64,000 bases of DNA from Armillaria gallica (Eukaryota; Basidiomycota; Agaricomycetes; Agaricales; Physalacriaceae): positions 496,001 through 560,000 of the forward strand of contig JBANDB010000008.1 in NCBI GenBank assembly GCA_037576215.1. Direction: 5' to 3'. This document shows, in pieces, positions 1 through 10,228 of this stretch; the stretch's first letter is position 1; each line of letters opens with the position of its first letter. The position numbers were made by a program, and so were the translations under genes. Below the pieces are notes generated by a model, which was given only the letters and a program-made list of their open reading frames with translations, did no database searches and was not told where the DNA came from.

Positions 1-280
1 GTAGGACCTTCATATCCTCGGTCAACAAGCAAGTGCACCATACCGAGGTGCACCAATTCTGGATATGGAGCGGCAGCAGGAGCATGTAGCTACCAAAGGT
101 ATTATGATATGTCACAACCATTTCAGAAAGGGCATGGCAGAAACATTATTCATTGGACGCATCAACAGAGGAGCACAACGTCACAGTTGTAATCCTCGGA
201 GGCACGACATCATCATGTAAGGTGAGACAGTGTGAAATATACAGGCATACGCACGGACCATGAGGGAAGTAGCGGGGCGG

Positions 281-1050
281 GGCGGGAACAATGGACACGA
301 AACGCAAGCACCGGGGAACGAAAGCAACGAGAGAGCGGTCCGCCGCAGCACACCATTGCAAAATAGTGCGGCGGCAGGAACGAATCTTGTCACCACCACC
401 AAAACCAAAGCGATGAGAAACCAGACCGTCTCAACACTCACTGCAGAGGTTAGTGCATTTTTAATCGTCTAAAACGAGACCTTAAATGGTTTCAATTTCA
501 GCTTCAGTTTTTACGCTATTGTTTTGCGTGCTGTAAAACGAAAAGGTACCTTAAGTCCATTGTTCCATAGGGGAAAAAGTTTTTCACACCGTTTTATTGA
601 TGGAATTTTCAGGACCGAGAAAGGCATCGCTAAATCAAAACCTTTTAAGGTTTCGTTTTTTACCAGCTAAAATGCACGGGCCTCCGCTGTGACTCCATTG
701 AAAAACAGTGCGGCGGCAGGGGTGGACCTCGCCGCTATCACAGGAACGCGAGCAACGAAACTCAGTCCGTCGCAGCACACTATTAGAAGACGGTGCGGCG
801 GCAGGAGCGAATCATGTCACCACCACCAAACAAAAGCGACGGAAACCAATCCGTCGCAACACGCCATTGGAGAACAGCGCGGCAGCAGGAGTGGACCTCG
901 CCACTGTCACAGGAGCGCAAGCAACAAGATACTACTCCGTCGCAACACACCATCAGAAAAAATGGTGCGGCGGCAGGAGGCCATACTCATTGCCACAAGA
1001 ACCAAAACAACAGGAAACGAGTATCGAGACAAAGGATACAAGGATCAGTG
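281..1050. repeat. 86-bp minisatellite array
   Basis: Imperfect tandem repeat. The landmark GTGCGGCGGCAGG (or a close variant) recurs near 281, 366, 708, 793, 878 and 965, spaced 85-87 bp except between 366 and 708. That gap is explained by an inserted MITE (439-691). Units alternate between a version with TCACCACCACCAAA and one with GTGGACCTCGCC. Three reading frames stay open across several units, which is a by-product of the repeat; I see no reason to call a protein. Confidence 0.85.
439..691. mobile_element. CACTA-like MITE (253 bp)
   Basis: Left end CACTGCAGAGG and right end CCTCCGCTGTG form imperfect terminal inverted repeats that can be followed inward for about 60 bp; both contain GTGCATTTT, then an AAAACGARACCTTAAA block. 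The element is flanked by ACT on both sides (436-438 and 692-694), a 3-bp target duplication. Removing the element plus one ACT rejoins CAACACT to CCATTG and restores the 86-bp period of the host minisatellite. CACT-starting TIRs and 3-bp duplications are typical of the EnSpm/CACTA group; the assignment is inference. There is no transposase, so the copy is non-autonomous. Confidence 0.8.
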
Positions 1051-1289
1051 AATAATGGCAGAGAAAGAAGGGCGCGCATGATGACAGAATTGTAAGGGTG
1101 TATAACTGACTAGGTGGGGTGGTGACAGGAAGGTATACGCATATTTATGTCGACGCTTAAGGTATTGTCCTGAAAATATGGAATAAGCTCCTTGCATAGG
1201 AGAGTCGCGTTTGGGGGCACTTGCAAGTCTTCGCGATCGAGGCCTGATTTTACTCTAGCGTCCGTAGGAGGAAATACCTGAGACTTTTA

Positions 1290-2128
1290 TTTGTTTTCTT
1301 TTTGAGATTGAGATTGAGGTAGGATGCTTACTTCTTGGTACGCATGTAGTGGTACAGTCCAGGACACAGACATCCTCACCGGGGGATGGTTACCGGTAAA
1401 AAGACAAAGATTTCGAGCATGCTGGCGCATTTGGTCTTGATGGAAGAAGATACGTCGAACTGGAATATCATTCAGCAAGACATAAGAGAGACGTAAATTA
1501 AATAATGTACCGTAGTGCGGGGATCACCTAGCATCTCGTGGAAATTGTTTCCCTCTCTGTCATAGCGCTGCATGGTCCTGAAAGATTGTATGCTCCCGAG
1601 ACGTCTGATGCCAGGAACGCCACTCACACCGCCAGCGGGACCGTAAGACTTAAACATTGAAAGAAGACAAAACGCACTTACTAGCAAAAACCACCCGTAC
1701 TAGTCTCCCCCGGGTTGATAGAGAGGGAACTGCCTCACCTACAGGCTCGATGACATAGGACATGACACCATACTGATACGGGTGTAAAACAACCTTCTTC
1801 AGCGAGAATTCTGACCGACTATTTGGGTCAAGTTCCTTCATCCATCGTTTCAAGGTAGCGCTAGATATGGGGGTGAGACGCGAGTTGAATCCTATGTTAA
1901 TAATCATCAGCAGCCAGGCGATCGGAGCCTGATGGAAATTGTACCAATAAGGAGAACGGATAAGAATATATCGGCCCAGATAAAAGTATCACGACCAAGG
2001 GAAATATATTTTGAAGAGAATATGTGAGCATATAGGCGATTCATGATGCATGATGGTTTACACGGTGCAGACCATCGTTTCTGAGAGAAAAGTACGCAGC
2101 TCGGCCCGACCAACCGAGCCTTCGACAA
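1290..2128 (-). CDS. Possible multi-exon hypothetical gene
   Basis: Three open minus-strand segments (about 2128-1907, 1907-1650 and 1687-1290) can be joined through plausible short introns, for example a donor GTAAGTGCG followed by an acceptor before a segment reading SYGPAGGVSGVPGIRRLGS. One segment carries a hydrophobic stretch (ADIFLSVLLIGTISI), so the product may be membrane-bound. I recognise no family and the start is not defined. It could equally be decayed sequence; treat the model as tentative. Confidence 0.2.
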
Positions 2129-3289
2129 ACTGATGCAAACAAAGACGCGCCATTACCTACGCGTCTGACGCGTTATCCAACCCTTTCTCCACCCCTCAAA
2201 CCGGTTTCTGAAATAGCGCAACGATACTCAGACACACGAGATTTTCCTGACGCGGACAACTCGATCTTCCTCCGACCCACGGCGCCTCAGACTTGTAACA
2301 ATCGGTGACAGCGACCGTAGTCTCTTCCGCTCTATTGTAGAGATTATTCCCTGCTAACGGACATTGTAAGTGGTATTTCCTTCTGCTTTTCCATTGCCGC
2401 ACTGACCCTATTTAGACTTGTCCAGCTACCTAATCAGGATTTTGTTGGCGTAATCGACTCACGGATTGATAGCATGCGATGGACTAGTCATGCGTGTACG
2501 TTCGCTGGCCTTTCCTCCTCGGATATAGATGTTGAAAGTCTGCAATAGATCTGCCTGATCATCTCAACCAAGACATACTGCCGATGTGCTGCCCAGAAAT
2601 TTGGTACGCGCCCTTTCATTGCGTTGGTGTCTTTGAAAGCTCAAACAGAATAAGATGCCTTCTTGTTGGAAGCTGCAGTGACTGCCTGCGTCTTTGGTCT
2701 CACGCCAGGCAAGAACAGTAGTGCTTGGATGCTAGAACCGATTTTGCGGCATTTCTTCGGAAATCATTAATCAAGCTCTCACTGGGGACAGCAGGCAACC
2801 ATGTGCGTGTATTTTCTTTTGATTCCTTTCCTTGAACTCAGCGTTGCTGACAGGACACGTCTGTTTCGACAATGATTTTACACTGGTCCCCGAATACTCC
2901 TCCGTCGCTGCGTCAACTCTCATCTCCGCTGAGTCCGCTCGATTGACTTCACCGGTGTGAGCACGAGGAATCGCGCACAAACAGGTGTCTTCAGCATATC
3001 CGAACTCCTAGGTTCATTACGGTTGACTACGGAGCATAGGAAGGCTTGGCCTTTGAGGGAGTCTCGTCGGACAGCTGGTGGGATACATTCTACACGCTAG
3101 CAACAGGCTACGGCTGAGCATATATCCATACTTTCCTGTGCACACGCGACATTGGCCATTCAATGCAGCTGATTCGGAGTTAATACTGAGTGCAACACAA
3201 GTACTCAGAACATCCGAATTTACGTGCGAGAGCTGACTAGGGCTGACAGCTCTGGTCGTCAGCACTAGTCATCTCTGGTCTTCAATCCT

Positions 3290-4130
3290 ATACATCGGTA
3301 GCTCGGTCGTTCGCCATAATTTCACCGTGATCTCTACTTTTCCTCCCCGGGACTATCCACCCATTGTTTCAACGATGTCAACGATAGTGAAAGTCAATCC
3401 CGCCCACAGTCCGCGTACGGCATCTGTGGAGTTGTGGTGAGATTAGGAGAGATGGAGATAAAATGTGCTTTGGAAGCTTGTCTGGATCCGCGGACTCGAC
3501 TGCCAAGCACCCTTGCTCGGCGAAAGATAATGGTATCCATCTCTCTTTGTTCTCTCTTACGCTATCTGACATCGACGGCAACGGTTCCTTCTTCGATTAA
3601 CAAGGCACCAGCGCCTCTGATGACATCGACACTCATACGAAGCCCTGCCGAGTCAAATACCCATCGTTCAGCGAAAGGAAACCAATTCCATCTCGTTCTT
3701 TTCGAGTCAAGGTTCTTGTTGCAGCCCTGCGATGTTCTCCCCGGGTAGTTGTGATCCTGGATGTCTCTTCAACAGCGTCTTTCGTCTCCCTGTACAGATA
3801 ACATCTTGGTTGTGTCCCAGCTTCAGTCAGGCACCCGTCGCCTCACCAAGTGCAATGCGCCGTGGAGAAGAGAGATGTGATAGCTGGGCGGAAGTCCGTT
3901 TGGAGACGATAGACGACGGAAGGATAAGGCCAGCAAAGTTATCACGAGGCGTCTTCCCTTGCGTGCGAGAATATCGATGGCGCTTATATGAGTACGTCCC
4001 TTTCCTCGTTATCTCCATTCTGCACCTCACATCGATGCTTAGGATTGTATGTACATCATCTAAATAATGAGTACGATGGCAGCGAGCTTGAATGTACCTC
4101 TTATTACACCACAAATCAAGTTCATGATCT
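3290..4130 (-). repeat. Dispersed repeat, inverted copy
   Basis: Read on the minus strand, this block matches the plus strand at about 20,970-21,800 over some 800 bp, with many substitutions and small indels. Shared anchors include GCAAGGGAAGACG, ATCCTAAGCATC and AGATAGCG followed by AAGAGAGAACAA. Part of it also matches 26,290-26,600. Open frames exist but are not consistently conserved between copies, so I call it a decayed or non-coding repeat rather than a gene. Confidence 0.65.
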
Positions 4131-5900
4131 GAAGCTATGGTTAATCTAACACTTCAGCACAAAGACTCTGCGACGTACGTTGTAGCACTACCCTTCAGTA
4201 CAAAGAAATGGCATTCCACACAAAGAAACGGCTGCAAGGATACGCAGCAGCATTACACAAGGCCAGTGAAGGATGGAATCGACACCAAACATCATGCCGT
4301 CAGGCCTGCGAGTGCCATCTTTGCGTAGCGTGATCAGTAAGAGACGTCGATGAACAGACGACAATGTACCTCGAACCCAACCATACTCCACCCAAGCTCA
4401 GCTCCTCAAGCCCTCAAGCCCTCAAGTTGCAATCCCAACCCGGTTTGGAGAACAGTCGTCGAGCGACTACAACATCGAAATGCTCGCCAGCTGCATGCCT
4501 GGCTGGTTGTGAGCTTATGCAGGGGTAGGGGAGGACGTCCAGGGCTAGGACGCACCCAAAATCGTCCTTCTTGCTGCCTACGTATGCGCGACGACGACGT
4601 TGGTCCAAGCCGCCGAAAATCATCATAGTAGCCCAGTTCTCTCTATCCCGACATATGCATCGCTGCTTGATGGAGCGCCTACCAGTCGGAGGGGAATCGA
4701 GAGCTGTTGTGTGTCCAGGTTATGGGACGCTTGGAAGCATCGACCATACTCTATCCTCCAACCATCTCAACGCCAGTTGCTCCAACCCTCCGCCGGTGGT
4801 CGTCCTATTCATCTCGAGCATGATACGTCGCCTCCATACGCCACGCGTCAATGCCTAAGTGGGCGGTCTACATTGTCCATACATTTATGCCCTGATGACC
4901 GCGATCAAACAGCGGCCACCGACGAATACAGGGAGTAGTGCAAGATCAGCCGAAGCTGCACCATTCAGTTGGTGAAGCAAAGGTCGCCGGATGGACCTTG
5001 CCAATTGGTGGTGGCGGCAGTGCGACTCGTTGACATTGGTGTTACTCTGATGACCTTCTCCACAACAGAGTGATTTCGCATGGATTGACGTGCAACAGTC
5101 AATGAGGGATATAAAATCTTTGAGAACTGACGCGGAAGGCTGCAAGCTAAGAATCCGTCGAGTGCGCACATAATCACTACTTTAGTTGATGTCACTGATA
5201 ATAGAGGAGACCAATTTCCGATAACAGTTGGAGGCCAGTGGCGGGAGAAAGCCAGTCAGACGTAAGGAATGAGGAAGTGGTAGGAGGTTGAGGGAGGCTA
5301 TTTGAATCAGATCAGCGAGTCGAACACCGCCTGAGGTGTGCTTTTTCATCCGGCCGAGTCAGTCCGGCGATCCGAATAAAGACGCGCGTTTGCTTTCCAC
5401 CACTCTCGTCTTCTGATGTCGTCATCCAATTATTTCTCTGTCACGGCCTAGTTTAGACTTGGTCGAAATTTTGACGAGGCTATCGCCTGAAGGAACCTTC
5501 ATTCGCCCCACACCAGACCCCAACGCCGCCCATACTGCTGAAGTCAAAGATCTCCACGAGAGTATGATCTCGTCGTCCTCTGGCGCCATGAACCGCGTAA
5601 AAATGAGGTAGCTGTGAATCATGAACAGATAAATCCGGAAGGACAAAGACTTCGACCAATAAAAACGATGGCCTGTCATATAAAACGTCTCTTATGGCTC
5701 AGCACTTGTCATATAATTAAGTGTATTAAATAAGAAGAGTGACGATGTTTCAGATATATGTTAGATGTTAGTCTTCTGGTGTTGCATATATCATGGTAGG
5801 GTGTGCATTGTTGGACAGTCTCAGACTTTCGATGCGAAGGTGCATCCGAGAGGTAAGATTAGCCGCCACAGACCATGAAAGACTGAGGGAAGCATCAGCA
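4131..5900. other. No recognisable gene
   Basis: Only short ORFs (up to about 112 codons, 4600-4938 plus) that overlap each other on both strands and show no family signature. No RNA gene or clear repeat seen. Confidence 0.5.
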
Positions 5901-5929
5901 TCTTGATCTCATGCTAAGACGGTAGCACA

Positions 5930-7130
5930 TACATCAAAATAGGGAAGTACACAAACATCTAAGAGAAAATCAGTAGTCGGAGGGGGTATCTGTGCTCAAG
6001 TAACACCTACCGTTGCAGAAAGAGATGTTATAAGAAGCAGCACCCATAGAACTAAAGATAACAATGAAAAAAGTTCTTGAGGCAAAAGTTGTCATAGCCT
6101 ACGGGAAACAATCTAGGACGAGGTTCAACGGATGTACTAATGTCGGAGGGAAATGGGGAGCACGCTTACAAAGTAAACCTTTGCGCCATCGCGCCGCAGC
6201 GAATAAAAAACTTCGCTTTCACGCCGGCGCGGTTCTTCAAGAGCATTGTAGAAGGAGGCCGATATAACAAAGAGATTAAATAACAGCTGTATTCAATCAG
6301 CAGACATCCACTTTCTGGAGGAAGATCGAGAGCTCACCAATATACCCATCAGGAAAGGTCCGGTTTTCGGAACTTCAGGAACTGCACAAATTACGACTGT
6401 TGGGGGTAGCACGACTGTGGTAAAGGCGTTAGCAATGTGTCATTAGGAAACGAACGACGACTACCTTTTGTCCTCAAAAGGGTCAAAACCATCCTGACAG
6501 AAAGAACCAACGATCCTGTCATGCAGGCAACAAAGACGGCGAGCAGCACTCTGCGCATAGTTTGCTTGTGATCCCAGAGTCGATAGGCGCGCAGCATAAT
6601 CAAGACTGTATTTCATGTTAGCCATAGATACTCGTGTGATGGAGACGGGCAACCAACACTGTAATATGCCAGCAAACAAAGTCGCAGACATAGTAATTAA
6701 CCAGAAAACGGTTGCACAACTACAACCGTGTTAATCGGCGGTCTCTTTAAGACGATGTGCATAAGGCTTACTCCTGGTTCTGATATTAATGTCAGATTAT
6801 CGCGGGAACGCTAAGGACTTACCTTGTTAGCTGTGGGTCTTCTCAATCCAGTGAAGACTAAATTCAGGATAAATTAGCGAAAGAAGAGGGTAAGAAAAAC
6901 CGGTCACGAACCGTAGGCCGTATACAGTAACACAGCCTCCGTGAAGTAACGGTTCATTACATAAATGACTTTTGGGAGGATCGGTCCTTTGAAAGACGCC
7001 CATATCACTGTCACTTCTTCATCGAACGTCAGGCAATGGTCCAACAACATGAGAGCAATCCCTGCAGCTATATTGTTGTTAGGTCCCAATACATGAACGT
7101 AGCAAACTTTGTTGACATACGCGGCGTGTA
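5930..7130 (-). CDS. DUF6533-like seven-helix membrane protein
   Basis: A minus-strand exon near 7128-6910 encodes LLDHCLTFDEEVTVIW followed by a PKVIYVMNRY segment, the N-terminal signature of agaricomycete DUF6533 proteins. Following exons read WLITMSATLFAGILQ joined across a 52-bp intron to FLIMLRAYRLWDHK (about 6,700-6,560), then VLLAVFVACMTGSLVLSV, a segment near 6,410-6,340 with VVICAVPEVPK, and near 6,250-6,180 ESEVFYSLRRDGAKVYF, matching the late R-DG-YF region of the family. These alternate hydrophobic helices and charged loops as in a seven-helix, receptor-like plasma-membrane protein; the ligand is unknown. The exact start codon, two splice joins and the C-terminus (before about 5,930) are unresolved, so the gene could contain a lesion. 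Confidence 0.6.
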
Positions 7131-7289
7131 CTTTGCGAACAATATTAGGCCAACAGAGCCTGTGGTAGACATTGGAGCTAGCACGGACAAAAGGAGAGTT
7201 GTGATCCCTCGTACGGTGAGTCGACCAGTTATAAAGACCGGTGAAACATATCAAGCCATCAAGGATAGAAGCCAGTCTCCCGTCTTGTG

Positions 7290-8344
7290 ATGAAAGAAGC
7301 TATCGGAGCAAAGTCACGGGCACAGGAACCAGTAGTTAGCAAATGGCGGTCACTCGACGAGATCATTGATCAAACAGATAAGACGCCTTCGTTGATGATG
7401 TTATATTGGTACTTATAAGCCACAAAGTGCGTGTCGTATGTTTGGACCGAAGAGTTACAGGGACACGCATCATTCATGGACTAACAATATTTCGAGCCGG
7501 TGGGCACTTATTTCTCGAGTTTCATCAGCAGCAAAGGCGGAGGTGAGTCTCATAGTAAGGACATCATCCAAACAAAGATGCGGAATATCAGTTACGAACA
7601 TTTTCGTCCAGACAGGCTACATCAAATAAGCACCTTGACGGGCCAGCGTAAAATTAATCAGCAAACCAGAGATCGTGTTTGAAATGCCGCTCCAATTGAA
7701 AGAAGCTTTCATTCCCTACGCGTAGGAGGAAAGTCTGTGTGCATTCGACGGTCCGTCAATGATGTTTACTCGGAACTGATGCACAGCCTCGGAGTCCTGA
7801 GAGAAGACTGAGGGTGGTTTTGCGCATCGAGCAACCGGTTCATCAATAGTGGCGCAGCCTGAGACACTAAGTAAAGTCGGATAAAAGATAAGCCTGGTGC
7901 ATCACTTTATCTAAACACGTCTGTTGGATAGGACGCCTCAATGAGATCTTGTTTTGATATATCGGCTCGAGCGGCATGCGGTAAAATTCTGTTTCGAAAC
8001 ACAAACTTCAGAACTAAGCTCTGAACAGTCCAACAATCCTATGAGCCCAGATACATAAAGATAGCAGGACGTTCGGCTTTGGAGCTGTCAGAAGGATTGC
8101 ACTTTGAGTCGAAGGGCTAGGAATCACGAACTTTGTTCCTTCGTGGACCTCTGTATGAGTGAAGACAACAAAGAGGGTCCTAAAGCATTTCCTATGGGAG
8201 GAAGATAGAAGTTAGATTGAATACGGAACGATGCAATAAAAACAGGGGGTACAGACCAGGAGAAGATCAGGAAACCCGCCTTCGATATGATGTCAATTTT
8301 ATAGCAGTGTCATAGCAGCGGAAGAGTTCCGACAGGGCAAGAAG
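7290..8344. other. No recognisable gene
   Basis: Short ORFs only (for example 7438-7629 plus), without family signatures. Nothing structural noticed before the transposable element that starts at 8349. Confidence 0.5.
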
Positions 8345-8348
8345 AATT

Positions 8349-9025
8349 CTGCGTGGTAGCCTGCGTGGCTGCGTGGTCGCGTGGAGCGTGGCTGCGTGGT
8401 TGTCAGCGTGGTTGACAAATCGTGGGACTCCTATCAAAAGTTGATCAAGTCCATCAAACGCGACGAGAGTTGACGCGTTCCTTTGATTTCTGTTGCTCCT
8501 TGCATAGGATCAGCTTTATTATGATCTGCAAGGATTAAATTTAGACATTAATGCTTTGCTATGATACTAGAGCCCTTTAAAACATGGTCAATATCATGAA
8601 AATATCATTTTGAAGGACATTGCCAAGTCCAAGAGTATCAAAAACATTGTAGCCGAAGTAGATAATTTTACGAGTATCCTAACAGTATAAAAATGCCTTA
8701 GAGGCAGTTATCTAAGCTAAAAATAATTAGGTACACGATGTGGGGTTCCTGTGAGGACGACACCATGAGAAGAATACGGTGTTCTGTAGTTGGTATGAGC
8801 AACACCAAAGAAACGAGCCAATTAAAAGGAAATTACACGAATGATGCACTTTCTGAAGGCAACCTTGTATGGACTAACGTGATCTCAATGTGAAGCCTGC
8901 GTGGTACCTGCGTGGTCCGCGTGGCTGCGTGGTTAATCCGCGTGGCTGTGCGTGGTCAGCCTGTGTGGTGTGGTTGCGTGGCTGCGTGGCTGCGTGGTAC
9001 ATCAGCGTGGTCGGCTGCGTGGTCT
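8349..9025 (+). repeat. GCGTGG motif clusters
   Basis: Two dense clusters of the hexamer GCGTGG, usually as TGCGTGG or CTGCGTGG, lie at about 8,349-8,415 and 8,895-9,025, all in the same orientation. The right end of the element carries them inverted (CCACGC). Such subterminal arrays are usually transposase-binding sites; that role here is inference. Confidence 0.8.
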
Positions 9026-9486
9026 AGGGCAAATTTGCACATGTCAAAGTGACGTCTGTTATTGGCTTTTATCACCAACTGGGACAGTCCTCAACACATT
9101 GAAGTTATATTGAAGCAGTATTGATGTAGAATTCATAAGTAACTCATGTCTACAACACTAGTTTAAGATCTTTAAGTACTTAGAATGAGAGAGTACCTAG
9201 GTTTCAACATAGAACCTTCTTCTAATGGTATATATGTGCATTTAAGATGCAGTAGTAACTAGAAACCATCATTCCGAAGTTCAAAACACTGTTTAAACAC
9301 TGTGATAGGCGAAGTTGAGCTTGGAAATAATTTTCCAACCCAGGTATGTTTTCTGGAGATAACTCACGAATGAACACGAGACGAGCATAAGGATATCTTT
9401 GAGAAAGCATTCTGAGCATCATGCAGTATATACATATTAAATTAGCTGAGTTCAACTCGAGTTCAGGTAATGACATGTGTGGCTGC

Positions 9487-10185
9487 TAGTGATTTGAAAG
9501 GCCCGGCTCGGCTCGGCTTTCGCAGCTTGGGCTCGGCTTGGGCTCAGGCCCGGGCTCGTATACAACAACATGTTCTCACCATGAACAGACTGTAGGAAGG
9601 GGAGAACATAAAATGAAGCTGCTATTCAATTTGCAGGGTGTCCTATCAACAAAGAGTAGGTATATAACATGTGTACTATGCAAAACATAAGACATAAAGA
9701 CATAGGAAATAGAGACAGCGAATGAAAACCATGACATACCAACTTGTTCTGTCTGCGAAATGGAAAGTCTACAGCTTCCTCAATGCCTCCACTTCTCCAA
9801 ATTATCTCCCACTGTACTGACTGGTCACGTTATGAGTATCGCGAGGTTTTGCGATAGTTGCGATGAATATGTTGATGAATCGTGGTGATGGTAAGCAGCA
9901 AAATGATCTCGGCAACTTCCATCACGTCAATTTTGGGGGCGTAGTCCGATCGGACTTCTAAATTTAATTCCAAACGATGAGAAATGACGTGTTCCCCACC
10001 AGTTGTTTCGGGTATTAGCTGGCCATACTGGAAGCCCGGGCTTGAGCCTGAGGCTTGGGCTTTCAAAATATGAAGCCTGAGCCTGAGCCTTCAACAAGCC
10101 CACCCCTACGGCTCGGCTTTACAGGGCCTGGCTCGGCTCAGCCCGGCTCGGCTTAGGGCTTCAGGCCGGGCCGTTCAAATCACTA
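9487..10185. mobile_element. Nested hAT-type MITE (699 bp)
   Basis: The ends read TAGTGATTTGAAAGGCCCGG (left) and, reverse-complemented, TAGTGATTTGAACGGCCCGG (right): one mismatch in 20. Both sides are flanked by the octamer GTGGCTGC (9479-9486 and 10186-10193), the 8-bp duplication characteristic of hAT elements. Both subterminal regions are packed with GGCTCGGCTT-like and GCCTGAGCCT-like repeats. The interior has only a 78-codon ORF, so the copy is non-autonomous. It sits close to the right end of the GCGTGG element and is therefore the younger insertion. Confidence 0.9.
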
Positions 10186-10228
10186 GTGGCTGCGTGGCCA
10201 CGCACCACGCAGGTGACCACGCAGAATT

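Larger units (their letters stand above)
8349..10224. mobile_element. TIR element with GCGTGG-rich ends
   Basis: Left end CTGCGTGGTAGCCTGCGTGG and the reverse complement of the right end, CTGCGTGGTCACCTGCGTGG, match with two differences. The flanks are AATT on both sides (8345-8348 and 10225-10228), consistent with a 4-bp target duplication, although AATT is palindromic and could be part of the TIR. Removing the nested hAT MITE and one duplicated octamer leaves about 1,169 bp. No transposase is visible; the longest internal ORF (9222-9476 minus, 84 codons) is not recognised. I cannot assign a superfamily. Confidence 0.7.

Noticed and set aside
626..637. Match CATCGCTAAATC to the TIR of the element in HET copy 3
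   Set aside because: Only 12 bp, and it lies just internal to the inverted ends of a different MITE; treated as chance.
689..1095. Three overlapping ORFs of 100-120 codons in the minisatellite
   Set aside because: All three plus-strand frames are open because the 86-bp units lack stops; repeat artefact.
6600..6660. A 26-bp intron in the DUF6533-like gene
   Set aside because: Using the donor GTTGGT further upstream gives a 52-bp intron and a continuous helix ILQFLIMLRAY.
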